From: JABFXC01 sp045804265
GTDB lineage: Bacteria > Gemmatimonadota > Gemmatimonadetes > Gemmatimonadales > Gemmatimonadaceae
Assembly (NCBI GenBank): GCA_045804265.1
Contig: JBJMNK010000039.1
Location: 62,001 to 126,000 of the forward strand
Length of the DNA stretch: 64,000 bases
Direction: 5' to 3'
Part shown: positions 8,378-15,809 of the stretch, in pieces
Numbering within the stretch: the first letter of the stretch is position 1
How the letters are laid out: each line of letters begins with the position of its first letter
Made by a program: the position numbers and the translations under genes
The notes under the pieces: generated by a model
What the model was told of the DNA's origin: nothing
Database searches by the model: none
What the model saw: only the letters and a program-made list of their open reading frames with translations

Positions 8378-8926
8378 TCAAAGCGCGCTGCTTCGAGTCT
8401 GTGGCATTCCACGCAATAGGCCTATTTCGACAAGCCGGATCGTCAACGCTTGCGCACTGACGCGATAGCGTGCTGCTAAGGCCTTCACCGCATCCTCATC
8501 AAATGCGTCGACCGGTTGATTGCGCAGGTCCCCACGCAAAAACTCTCGCGGCATCAACAACTCGCCGGCGAATGCATTTGCTTCCGATTCTTCTGTTGAA
8601 TCCGCGGGGTAGACGTCCTGCGCTCGAAAATGTACCAACATGCCATCTACATACACGGTCGGTGTATTCGGGTGAAGCGCGTAATGTGCCAGCTCGTGCG
8701 CAAGCGTGAATCGCTGCCGGTTCTCATGGTGCCGCTTGTTCACGCTAATGAAACTGCCTTCTTCAGTACGCACAAGCATTCCAGATACTTGATCCTTGAA
8801 TTCTTGATAGATGACCTGGATCCCTTGGGCTTCAGCGATCGCCCGAACGTCGACAGGCGGTTGGTCAACACCGTGAGTGTGCAGCAGCGCAAGCGCGCTA
8901 CGCTCAGCCTCTTTGTACCGGATCAT
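8378..8926 (-). CDS. ImmA/IrrE family metallopeptidase
   Basis: This 182-residue zinc protease of the ImmA/IrrE (DUF955) family has the motif HELAH (H77, E78, H81) after QRFTLA, and a downstream acidic segment EESEANAFAGELLMP that supplies the third zinc ligand. Family members cleave a partner XRE repressor to switch on mobile elements or stress and defence genes. It lies 22 bp downstream of an XRE gene on the same strand, the typical partner arrangement. The pair is divergent from the ubiquitin-like operon, suggesting it controls that operon. Confidence 0.88.
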   Translation of the reverse strand: MIRYKEAERSALALLHTHGVDQPPVDVRAIAEAQGIQVIYQEFKDQVSGMLVRTEEGSFISVNKRHHENRQRFTLAHELAHYALHPNTPTVYVDGMLVHFRAQDVYPADSTEESEANAFAGELLMPREFLRGDLRNQPVDAFDEDAVKALAARYRVSAQALTIRLVEIGLLRGMPQTRSSAL

Positions 8927-8948
8927 GCGGATCGTGTGGTGGCGCTAG

Positions 8949-9314
8949 TCATTTTTCGGGGTCTTCGTTAGTGACGGGTTTCGGTGCGGTGCGCAGTGCG
9001 GCAATCAATTTCAACGTTTCGGGTGAGAGTACGAGGGAGGCGTCGCCGAGCCGGACAGACACGCCACCCATTGGCGTGATTTCGGTTCGTGTGGGCAGAA
9101 GGGCGGCCATCTCAACATTCAAGGATTCCGCCAGTGCAAGTACGACGTGCAGGGGAATCTGTTGCCGGCCGCGTTCCAAGTTTGCGAGCGAGGATCGGGA
9201 GATCCCGGCGTCGTTAGCTAGAGTTTCCTGGGTCATGCCTAACGCGTCTCGGCGCTCTCGAATACGGAGGCCGACGGCGCGGTAGAGTGCGGCCGTGAGC
9301 GGGTGTGGGGCCAT
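8949..9314 (-). CDS. XRE-family transcriptional regulator, ImmR-like
   Basis: This 121-residue protein has an N-terminal helix-turn-helix (LRIRERRDALGMTQETLANDAGISRSSLANLERGRQQIP) typical of Cro/C1 regulators and a short C-terminal tail that may hold the cleavage site for the partner ImmA-like peptidase. It is followed by that gene on the minus strand and faces the ubiquitin-like operon across a 216-bp control region with a 9+3+9 palindrome, its likely operator. An A/T-rich TATAGTA stretch abuts the ATG, so the message may be almost leaderless or the true start slightly downstream. Confidence 0.85.
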   Translation of the reverse strand: MAPHPLTAALYRAVGLRIRERRDALGMTQETLANDAGISRSSLANLERGRQQIPLHVVLALAESLNVEMAALLPTRTEITPMGGVSVRLGDASLVLSPETLKLIAALRTAPKPVTNEDPEK

Positions 9315-9361
9315 TACTATAAAAGATGGTTGCTGTCAAGAGGGTGGTCAACGGCCCCACC

Positions 9362-9382
9362 AATGTTTATGTTATAAACATT
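9362..9382. promoter_or_regulatory. Palindromic operator between the regulator pair and the ubiquitin-like operon
   Basis: AATGTTTAT and ATAAACATT are perfect 9-bp arms separated by GTT. The site is A/T-rich in a GC-rich region and sits between the divergent XRE regulator and the ubiquitin-like operon, about 50 bp from the former and 150 bp from the latter. It is the best candidate operator for the XRE protein; binding is inferred. Confidence 0.6.
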
Positions 9383-9412
9383 ACGCATAATACGCCGCCG
9401 GAAGCTTGTACA

Positions 9413-9441
9413 TTGACAAAACTGATAGGCGGCCATTAGTT
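9413..9441 (+). promoter_or_regulatory. Possible promoter of the ubiquitin-like operon
   Basis: A consensus -35 box TTGACA at 9413-9418 is followed after 17 bp by TTAGTT, a weak -10. It points toward the Ubl gene that starts 90 bp downstream. The spacing is right but the poor -10 leaves this tentative; a weak core promoter would suit an operon kept off until induced. Confidence 0.35.
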
Positions 9442-9530
9442 GCAGTCATTCCAAGTCGCCTGTGGATTCGCCAAAATCCCGCGGCACCGACATTGGATAT
9501 CTAATCATCAGGTTTCCGAGGAGCCCGGCC

Positions 9531-9818
9531 ATGCCACGAGACGACGAGCACCATACCCCCGGCACCAGCAAGAAGACGTTGACAATCATCGTGAACGGTG
9601 TGTCGACCGAAGTCGAGCGGAACATGAACGCACCCTTGCGGTCCGTGATCGAACGGGCGCTCGAACAAACAGGCAACGTCGGCCAAGCTCCAGAGAATTG
9701 GGAACTCCGCGACGCTAGCGGGACTCCGCTCGATATCACGCGCAAAATCGAAGACCTCGGGTTTCCCGATGGGACGGTCCTGTACCTCAGCCTGAAGGCA
9801 GGCGTCGGAGGCTGCTGA
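9531..9818 (+). CDS. Ubiquitin-like modifier protein
   Basis: This 95-residue protein has one beta-grasp ubiquitin-like domain: first hairpin KTLTIIVNGVSTEVERNMNA, helix LRSVIERALEQTG, later strands WELRDASGTPLD and DGTVLYLSLKAG. It ends in GVGGC, a di-glycine followed by one extra residue, as expected of a modifier trimmed by a protease before activation by an E1. I chose the ATG at 9531 because AGGAG lies 8 bp upstream; the frame is open to a GTG at 9462. It is the first of four genes encoding Ubl, E2-like, JAB and E1-like proteins. It resembles DUF2604-type bacterial Ubls, recalled rather than searched. Unlike the double-Ubl BilA described in ISG15-like systems, it has a single domain. Confidence 0.85.
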   Translation: MPRDDEHHTPGTSKKTLTIIVNGVSTEVERNMNAPLRSVIERALEQTGNVGQAPENWELRDASGTPLDITRKIEDLGFPDGTVLYLSLKAGVGGC

Positions 9819-9820
9819 CC

Positions 9821-10501
9821 ATGAGCATCGGAATGACCCCGCAGGCACCATCCCCGGCGAATCCCGGGCCCGTCACCTCACAGGCACCGGGCGCATGGGT
9901 CCCTGCTGATCAGCTGGTCGATCCGACAGTCTCGCGCCTCAAATTCGACCGTGAGGTTGCGGCCTGCCGCGCAATCGAGGCCGACTATCATCGCCGTGGC
10001 TGGTGGATCCTCAGCGCCGAGTTCCCGAACGTTACCGTCGCGTTCGTCGCGCCGCAGCTTCGGCCGGCGGCGGTCATCTTCGGCGCGCGCATCAACTTCG
10101 AGAATTATGATCTCTGGGCTCCAAGCGTCAGGCTCGTCGACCCGTTTACGAGCGTTCCGCTTCGTCACCGGGACGTGCCGGCGACACTGTATCTGACGCG
10201 CCGCACGGTGGGGGTCGTCAACATTCCGGGCCTCGGTCAGATGGAGCAGGTGACTGATGTTCCCCTCCTGCAGACGCACGGGCCCGATGAGCTTCCGTTC
10301 TTCTGCATCCCGGGCGTCAGGGAATACCATGAACATCCTGCGCACAGCGGCGACGATTGGCTCCTGCACCGGGGGCGGGGCGAAGGAACGCTCCATTTCC
10401 TCCTGGAAAAACTCGCTCGATACGGTCTCGAGCCGATCCAGCGGTACCAGTTGGGACTCCACATCGCAGGCGTCGCGCTCAACCCCGAGGTGCCGACATG
10501 A
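9821..10501 (+). CDS. E2-like (Metal_CEHH type) ubiquitin-conjugation protein
   Basis: This 226-residue protein sits between the Ubl and JAB genes, where E2-like proteins lie in bacterial conjugation operons. It fits an E2/RWD-like order: helix FDREVAACRAIEADYHRRG, strands WWILSAEFPNVTVAFVA and AAVIFGARINFENYDLWAPS, the latter like the E2 YPxxPP turn, then the loop FFCIPGVREYHEHPAHSGDD and C-terminal helices. The loop holds C162, E168, H170/H172 and H175, matching the Cys-Glu-His-His pattern that gives Pfam's Metal_CEHH family its name (from memory). C162 is the candidate catalytic cysteine. It begins 2 bp after the Ubl stop. The alternative is a non-catalytic metal-binding partner. Confidence 0.75.
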   Translation: MSIGMTPQAPSPANPGPVTSQAPGAWVPADQLVDPTVSRLKFDREVAACRAIEADYHRRGWWILSAEFPNVTVAFVAPQLRPAAVIFGARINFENYDLWAPSVRLVDPFTSVPLRHRDVPATLYLTRRTVGVVNIPGLGQMEQVTDVPLLQTHGPDELPFFCIPGVREYHEHPAHSGDDWLLHRGRGEGTLHFLLEKLARYGLEPIQRYQLGLHIAGVALNPEVPT

Positions 10502-11013
10502 TGTCGGACGTCGCCGCCGCTCGTGCGGGTTTCATGTTGCTGGACCGCCTGCTGGTTCCGAGATCCCTCGCAGATAGCGCGCAGCGCCATCTGCGCAAGG
10601 TGGGGCGGAGCGGGAACGAAGGCTTCGCGTTATGGGCGGGGCGATTCCAAGGGCGCGAGTTCGTCGTCGAGGAGACAATCATTCCGGCGCAACACGCCAT
10701 GCGGTGCGAGACCGGCGTCTGCGTACGCGTGGATGGCGATGAGCTCTTTCGCATCAACCGCCATCTGTACTCAATTGGCCGGCTGTTGGTTGCGCAGCTG
10801 CACAGTCATCCTACGGAGGCATACCATAGCGAGACGGACGACGAGTATCCGATCGCAACGACGGCGGGCGCGTTCTCTCTCGTCATCCCTGATTTCGCAG
10901 TGCGCGACTTCGCGTTAGACGATTGTGCGGTCTATCGACTAGTGCCGGGGCAAGGCTGGCTCGAGTTCCCAGCGACTGCAGTACGGGCGGTAGTCTACCT
11001 CACTGACGGCTAG
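10498..11013 (+). CDS. JAB/JAMM metalloprotease, deubiquitinase-like
   Basis: This 171-residue JAB/MPN-domain protein carries the complete JAMM zinc motif: H102-S-H104-P, S111 and D115, with an upstream acidic FVVEETI segment supplying the catalytic glutamate. In Ubl operons this enzyme trims the modifier's C-terminal tail to expose GG and can remove it from targets. Here that would mean removing the final Cys of the Ubl. The start ATGATG at 10498/10501 overlaps the stop of the E2-like gene, showing tight coupling. The frame is open upstream to 10357, but that part overlaps the E2-like gene. Confidence 0.88.
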   Translation: MMSDVAAARAGFMLLDRLLVPRSLADSAQRHLRKVGRSGNEGFALWAGRFQGREFVVEETIIPAQHAMRCETGVCVRVDGDELFRINRHLYSIGRLLVAQLHSHPTEAYHSETDDEYPIATTAGAFSLVIPDFAVRDFALDDCAVYRLVPGQGWLEFPATAVRAVVYLTDG

Positions 11014-11024
11014 GCCGTAGCACG

Positions 11025-12743
11025 ATGGCACTCGCTCCATACTTCGACAAAGCGGCGCTGGCGGCTGCGACGGTGCTGAAGGGCTTCGACCGGGATGCCT
11101 TCGCTTCTACCCTCGAGCAGCACGTGGTCGGACTCGCCTTCGATGACACAGCGGCCGACAGCGTCGAAGCCAGGCACACCATATCGCTCTGCGTTAGCCT
11201 AACCGCGCGGCTATACCCAACGATCGCGGTAATGCCGATCGGTGAGAGGGCAGCGGCAGTTGCAGCGTGTTTGGGCGACGACGCGAAATTGGTCAATCCA
11301 TTGATCGAGCTTGCCTCGTCGGAACACGTGACTGTGTGCATCGCCGTCGGGCGCACTCCGGCTGCGGACGCCGGCATCGCTGCGGCTACCCCGACCTTCT
11401 ACCTCGGGTCGAGCGGATGGGATGCCCTCTTCTCACAACGACGACCCGTCGGCAGTGGTGGGACGGGTCTCCCGTTCGGCGCCGGTGCGGCCGCCTGCAT
11501 CGGGCTGGCCAACGTGTTCCGCCAGATCTTCGCGATGCAGCTGCCGAGCAGCGGACCCGATACCGAGTTCGCCCTCTCGACCGACACGCTGCGGATCACA
11601 CGCGACTTGGTGAACGACGGCGACACAGAACCGTCGCCACCTACCCCCAGTACGTGGGACCCGCTGGGTGTTGATGTTGGCGAGGTATGTCTTGTCGGGG
11701 CTGGCGCTGTTGGCGAAGGATCGCTTTGGGCCCTCGCGCGAACGTTAGGCGTCTCGGGAACGATCCGTGTGATCGACGATCAGGCGATCGATGCCATGAA
11801 TCCGCAACGCTACATCCTAACGCGCGCGTCCGATGTCGGGGAGGCGAAGGTTGCGGTTGCCGTCCGAGGGTTCGTGGGCAATCCGAACCTCATCGCAGTG
11901 CCGCACCAAGTGCGCTGGGGCCAGTTCTTGGCAGTCAGGCCGCAGCCTTGGCGCCTTCATCGTGTACTTGTCGCCCTCGACTCTGCACGCGATCGAATCG
12001 CCGTGCAGGCGGCGCTCCCCGCGTGGGTCGCGAACGCGTGGACTCAGCCTGGCGATCTCGGGCTGTCGACACACCGCGGCCTCGGTCTGTCGACGAGCGG
12101 AGGTGCTCGAAGCGCATGCTTGGCGTGCCAGTATCTTCCGACCGGCGTGGTGAAAAACGAGGACCAGATGATCGGCGAAGCACTGGGACTTGTCGGGCAA
12201 GAAATGTTGATTCGTCAGCTCTTGATGTCAGGCGCACCTGTCGGCGTTGCGTTGCTCGAGCAGATCGGCGTTGCGCTCGGTCTTACACCCGACGCAATAC
12301 TTAGCCTAACGGCGTATGCTGACCGTCCGCTCCGGGCGCTGTACAGCGAAGCCGTGTGCGGTGGAGTTGTCCTCCGGCTTCAGGCCTCCAGTGCGCGTGT
12401 TCCGTCGCCCCCATCGCCTGGCCCGCAGGTGGCGACGCCCGTGCCGGTCACTGGTCTACCTAGCGATCGAGGCGCGGCGGTCCCCATGGCATTTCAGTCC
12501 GCCATGGCTGGTATCCTTCTCGGCGCGGCACTCGTGGCGGAGGTGGTTGGGCGTGCCGTACCCGACGGCAGAAAGGTGGTAATCGATTTACTTCGGCCTA
12601 TTGGCGATCACCTGACAGTCCCCATTGCTCAGCATCCGTCAGGGCGGTGCCTTTGTCAGGACCCCGATTACAGACTCGCATATGCACGCGTGTGGGATAT
12701 CGAGAGTGTAAAACCGCCTAACGAAGCCCAACTATCCACGTGA
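11025..12743 (+). CDS. E1-like ThiF-domain activating enzyme
   Basis: This 572-residue protein has a poorly conserved N-terminal region of about 220 residues, then a ThiF/E1 adenylation domain: Rossmann loop VCLVGAGAVGEGSLWAL, the ATP-site motif around DDQAIDAMNPQRYIL (N-x-x-R), and a following lysine in GEAKVAVA. Cysteine pairs C365/C368 (CLAC) and C542/C544 (CLC) could form the structural zinc site; which cysteine would form the thioester is unclear. E1-like enzymes adenylate the Ubl C-terminus and pass it to the E2. It is the last of the four conjugation genes, 11 bp after the JAB gene. Fusion of the N-terminal region to ThiF resembles the E1 (BilD) of Bil-type systems. Confidence 0.85.
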   Translation: MALAPYFDKAALAAATVLKGFDRDAFASTLEQHVVGLAFDDTAADSVEARHTISLCVSLTARLYPTIAVMPIGERAAAVAACLGDDAKLVNPLIELASSEHVTVCIAVGRTPAADAGIAAATPTFYLGSSGWDALFSQRRPVGSGGTGLPFGAGAAACIGLANVFRQIFAMQLPSSGPDTEFALSTDTLRITRDLVNDGDTEPSPPTPSTWDPLGVDVGEVCLVGAGAVGEGSLWALARTLGVSGTIRVIDDQAIDAMNPQRYILTRASDVGEAKVAVAVRGFVGNPNLIAVPHQVRWGQFLAVRPQPWRLHRVLVALDSARDRIAVQAALPAWVANAWTQPGDLGLSTHRGLGLSTSGGARSACLACQYLPTGVVKNEDQMIGEALGLVGQEMLIRQLLMSGAPVGVALLEQIGVALGLTPDAILSLTAYADRPLRALYSEAVCGGVVLRLQASSARVPSPPSPGPQVATPVPVTGLPSDRGAAVPMAFQSAMAGILLGAALVAEVVGRAVPDGRKVVIDLLRPIGDHLTVPIAQHPSGRCLCQDPDYRLAYARVWDIESVKPPNEAQLST

Positions 12744-12853
12744 CCGAAGATCTCGAGCCGAGCCGCGAAGCGTGGCTGAAGGATTAGCAGTGCAACTGTT
12801 TTTCAATCGCATCAAGAAATCTGCGAATCCCATTGCACGAAACGAGACTTTCT

Positions 12854-13132
12854 ATGAGAATCGAGTTTGCGCACGTTCGTGAACGTGCGGCAGCAGGTGG
12901 GTGGATTGATTTCGCCGTCTTCGATGCGAAGTCGGCAACAGGAACCGATGCGGATAACGCGCGGCTGCTTCACCAACTCACAGTCGCCGCCGCAGCCTTA
13001 GGCCTTAAGATCGACCAGTCTGCGCTAGCCTTTAGAAGCGGTGCTCAGATTCGGTTCTATGGTACTCCCGCTTTGGTAGACTATCTCGCTCGAAGCGGCG
13101 TGCCTCGTTGGACTCACTACATCGACGTGTAG
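12854..13132 (+). CDS. Hypothetical protein downstream of the E1-like gene
   Basis: This 92-residue protein of unknown function starts at ATG 12854 (a TTG at 12833 is an alternative). It reads like a compact alpha/beta domain: MRIEFAHVRERAAAGGWIDFAVFDAKSATG, a helix DADNARLLHQLTVAAAALGLKID, and a strand-rich end (IRFYGTPALVDYLARSGVPRWTHYIDV). It lies about 110 bp after the E1-like gene on the same strand and may be a fifth operon member or a separate small gene. No catalytic or metal motif is obvious. Confidence 0.6.
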   Translation: MRIEFAHVRERAAAGGWIDFAVFDAKSATGTDADNARLLHQLTVAAAALGLKIDQSALAFRSGAQIRFYGTPALVDYLARSGVPRWTHYIDV

Positions 13133-13271
13133 CGCGCACCGTTATGATAATCGGCCGGGCGCTCAGTTGCCGGGGCAGGCTTGATCACCTCCATCACACG
13201 AGATCTTCAAGCTGATTTCAATAATCTGCTCGACTGGACGAGCGGAGTGACCATCACCAATGGAGGTCTCA

Positions 13272-13478
13272 ATGCCAAAACAACCTGGGCTTGACGGGCG
13301 TCATCGCGATCGGGATGGAGAGATCGACAAGAAGCGCAGCGATACTCAAATCGGTACACTCCGAAAGACCTACGGCGATGATTTTGCCAAGGGGCGGAGA
13401 TCGGATATGAAGTTGGGAACACTACTGGACGAGAGCGGTGCTGCGACGCTTTCCGAGTATTTGCGGAAGTCCCGCTAA
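13272..13478 (+). CDS. Small basic hypothetical protein
   Basis: This 68-residue, highly charged soluble protein (PGLDGRHRDRDGEIDKKRSDTQIGTLRKTYGDDF) has GGAGG well placed before ATG 13272; an in-frame ATG at 13260 is less well placed. I recall similar small proteins with the DGRHRDKDGEISRKHGNT pattern annotated as hypothetical in other bacteria. No function is known to me. It stands alone between the conjugation operon and the convergent Fic gene. Confidence 0.65.
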   Translation: MPKQPGLDGRHRDRDGEIDKKRSDTQIGTLRKTYGDDFAKGRRSDMKLGTLLDESGAATLSEYLRKSR

Positions 13479-13644
13479 CCAGCGTGGTTGGTGATGAGCG
13501 CGTTCCCGCTTCCAAGGCAGGGCGCGCTCATCGCGTGCGCGGGATCCGGCTGCTCGAGAGGTGAGCACGGCATGAGCGTCGTACGCACAACATTCATTGA
13601 CGAAACACGTCGCATCCGTTTCTGGTAGCGATGCTGCATCCGAA
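13479..13644. other. Intergenic gap before the Fic gene, nothing recognised
   Basis: This 166-bp stretch separates two convergent genes. I see no hairpin with a T-run and no coding signal. Confidence 0.3.
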
Positions 13645-14859
13645 TCACGCAATGGATTGCCGATCGTCATCCGGCAGCTCACCCGCCTCGAGCCCGGCGA
13701 GCAGGTCGAGCAATCCAGCCGCCTCCCACGCCTGATTGCGCTGCGAATCTGACAAGGGTAGCAAGACACCTGCCTCTTCGAGCTCCTTGAGTGCCTGATA
13801 GATCGGCGCCTTCGACCGACCCGTTGCTGCTGCGGCCACTGGTGCGGTGATCATCGGGTGTGCTGGCAGGATCTCGATGATCGCCCAGGCCGCGGCGCCG
13901 ACGCGCGGCGCCGACGCGGCAGCGAGTTTCGACCGCCACTCGGCGCAGAGTTGCGCAACCGCCTGCAGGTACGCCGACGCCAAACGCGCAGCCCTCGCGG
14001 CGGCACTCGCGAAGTGCTCGATCCATTCCGTGATCCGGTCCGCACGGTAATTGGTGAGCCCCGCGATGTAGCGATCGCGTGCGGTGGAGAGGACGACACT
14101 GATCGGTGGCACGTACGAGGGGGCAATGCCGCGCCGGCGCAGGACGACGTGAATGAGCGCCCGCCCTGCGCGCCCGTTGCCATCATCGAAGGGGTGAATC
14201 GTCTCGAACTGCGCGTGAACCAGCGCCGCCTGCACCAGAGGTGGTAGCAGGTCATCGTTCACGGCAGCGCATAAGTCGTCGAGCAAACGCGGGACGTCGT
14301 CGGGCGGAGGGGGGACAAAATCTGCGCCGCATGGCGTGTAGTCGTTCCCGCCAATCCAGTTCTGTCGCGTCCGGACGCGACCCGCGATGGAAGCGTTAGG
14401 CGCGGTCGCCATCAGGCGCTGGTGGATGGCGATGATGTCCGACACGCCGAAGCGGTCCACGGCCGCCGCGTCGGCGACCGCCAGCTCCATGGCGGCGATA
14501 TTATCCAAGATCTCCCGCGCGGTGATTGAAGGCCGCCGCCCGGAATCCATCCTCGCCTCGGCCCGTGCAAGCTCACGAACGCCGAGTTGCATCCCTTCGA
14601 TCTTTGACGAGGCAATCGATTCGGTGCGAAGGAGGAGCCGCGCGAGGGGTACGAGCCCAGGCTTCGCGACAGCGTTCAGTCCCCGGATGGCGTCTTCCGC
14701 TTCGGACACAACTCCGGCCAGCGTGCCTTCCAGGTGCAAGGGCAACCCGACAAGGAACTCGGGGACAAACGCGTCGTATCGGCACGCGCGTCGATATTTC
14801 GCGGGCGCGTTCAGGGTAGGCTCAGAAGGCCAGATGAGCGAGAGGTAACGACTAGGCAT
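13645..14859 (-). CDS. Fic/DOC family adenylyltransferase with inhibitory helix and winged-helix tail
   Basis: This 404-residue Fic protein has the active-site motif HPFDDGNGRAGR (H222), which transfers AMP from ATP to a target protein. Upstream, ESIASSKIEG matches the inhibitory-helix motif [S/T]xxxE[G/N], making it a self-inhibited class II Fic. The C-terminus (APVAAAATGRSKAPIYQALKELEEAGVL) looks like a winged helix-turn-helix that could bind DNA. Three copies of a 13-bp repeat lie just upstream, so autoregulation is plausible. It stands alone next to the Ubl operon; Fic proteins are common in defence and toxin islands. The target is unknown. Confidence 0.88.
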   Translation of the reverse strand: MPSRYLSLIWPSEPTLNAPAKYRRACRYDAFVPEFLVGLPLHLEGTLAGVVSEAEDAIRGLNAVAKPGLVPLARLLLRTESIASSKIEGMQLGVRELARAEARMDSGRRPSITAREILDNIAAMELAVADAAAVDRFGVSDIIAIHQRLMATAPNASIAGRVRTRQNWIGGNDYTPCGADFVPPPPDDVPRLLDDLCAAVNDDLLPPLVQAALVHAQFETIHPFDDGNGRAGRALIHVVLRRRGIAPSYVPPISVVLSTARDRYIAGLTNYRADRITEWIEHFASAAARAARLASAYLQAVAQLCAEWRSKLAAASAPRVGAAAWAIIEILPAHPMITAPVAAAATGRSKAPIYQALKELEEAGVLLPLSDSQRNQAWEAAGLLDLLAGLEAGELPDDDRQSIA

Positions 14860-14880
14860 CCCATCCTTGGGCTTTCGTAT

Positions 14881-14934
14881 AGTTTGGCTTATTCAATAAA
14901 CCAAACTAACAATACATTCATAGTTTGGTTTATT
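14881..14934. promoter_or_regulatory. Operator repeats upstream of the Fic gene
   Basis: Three near-identical 13-mers lie just upstream of the Fic start. AGTTTGGCTTATT at 14881 and its near-perfect inverse AATAAACCAAACT at 14895 form a palindrome around one base. A third direct copy, AGTTTGGTTTATT, sits at 14922. The A/T-rich composition stands out locally. The C-terminal winged helix of the Fic protein is the natural candidate ligand. Confidence 0.65.
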
Positions 14935-15066
14935 CAACAAGTCACCCTGTAACTCGCGACCAAGTACGGGATAGCGGCGCAAAGAACGGCAGAGGCAGCT
15001 CGGCTCAATATTTGCTTTCGGTATTTATTCGGGACAGAATATCCCCTTCGTCACCTGCCGAGCCAT

Positions 15067-15687
15067 ATGCCGAAAGCGTCGCCCACCTTCGACCTCACTA
15101 GTTACACGCCGGTCGCCGAACGCATCCGGCTCTTCTACGAGCGGTATCCCGCCGGGCGCATCGTTACGGAACTCGTCTCGAGCGACAGCCGCGATGGGGT
15201 AACGGTCGTAACCTTCCGCGCGCTTGCCTTCCGCGCGGCAACCGACGCGGAGCCAGCCGCCACCGGCTGGGCCTCCGAGCGCGACGACGACGGCGAGATC
15301 AACGCGGTCGCCTGCCTTGAGAACGCCGAGACCTCGGCGATCGGGCGTGCGCTCGCGAACCTCGGCTTCGCCACATCGACCCGCCCGAGCCGTGAGGAAA
15401 TGGAGAAGGCGCAGCGCGGACGGGCACGCATCGCGGAACGCGCAGCTTCATCGTACCGCGCCCGCACCTTCCGCGCGCAGCCTCCCGTGCGAGAACTGTC
15501 CGGCCGCGCCAGCGCGGACAGCGTCGCCGAGGTGGACTCGCTCGCGGCGGAACTCGAGCGCGCGGAGCTGGAGACCCTCCGGATCCGACGGCTCCGGCAA
15601 CGACTCGCGCGGACGCGTCCGACAATCGCGTCCCTGATCCGCGTCGAACGTGTACTTCGCCACTGGCTCGCCCGCCTGGATGACTGA
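15067..15687 (+). CDS. Phage-like recombination-associated protein, function uncertain
   Basis: This 206-residue protein's N-terminal half (VAERIRLFYERYPAGRIVTELVS, PAATGWASE, LENAETSAIGRALANLGFA) resembles a protein type often seen in phages and plasmids near recombination genes. The Ser-Ala-Ile-Gly-Arg-Ala-Leu segment is its most conserved element in my memory; these are sometimes annotated as single-strand annealing or ssDNA-binding-like proteins. The C-terminal half is arginine-rich and probably helical. It precedes a sigma factor and an S24 peptidase on the same strand, separated by 122 bp. The function is not established. Confidence 0.6.
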   Translation: MPKASPTFDLTSYTPVAERIRLFYERYPAGRIVTELVSSDSRDGVTVVTFRALAFRAATDAEPAATGWASERDDDGEINAVACLENAETSAIGRALANLGFATSTRPSREEMEKAQRGRARIAERAASSYRARTFRAQPPVRELSGRASADSVAEVDSLAAELERAELETLRIRRLRQRLARTRPTIASLIRVERVLRHWLARLDD

Positions 15688-15809
15688 CACTGCGGTCACT
15701 CTGACCCCGGATGTAACACCCTTGCGTGAGCATTAGTGGAGGGAATCGCTCGCCGATGCCGGTGCAGCGGCCTGCCCCCCAAATCGCGGACGAGAGCGAG
15801 GTATGAGTC

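Noticed and set aside
8082..8381. A 99-codon minus-strand frame ending in the attC-like half site
   Set aside because: Composition is Arg/Pro-rich and the frame reads through a perfect palindrome next to ImmA. Its resemblance to a cassette gene rests only on the stop position.
12740..12882. Two tiny frames after the E1-like gene: a 15-codon frame (12740-12787) and a 30-codon frame (12790-12882, QLFFNRIKKSANPIARNETF)
   Set aside because: The first is too short to judge. The second overlaps the better gene at 12854 in another frame and has no ribosome site.
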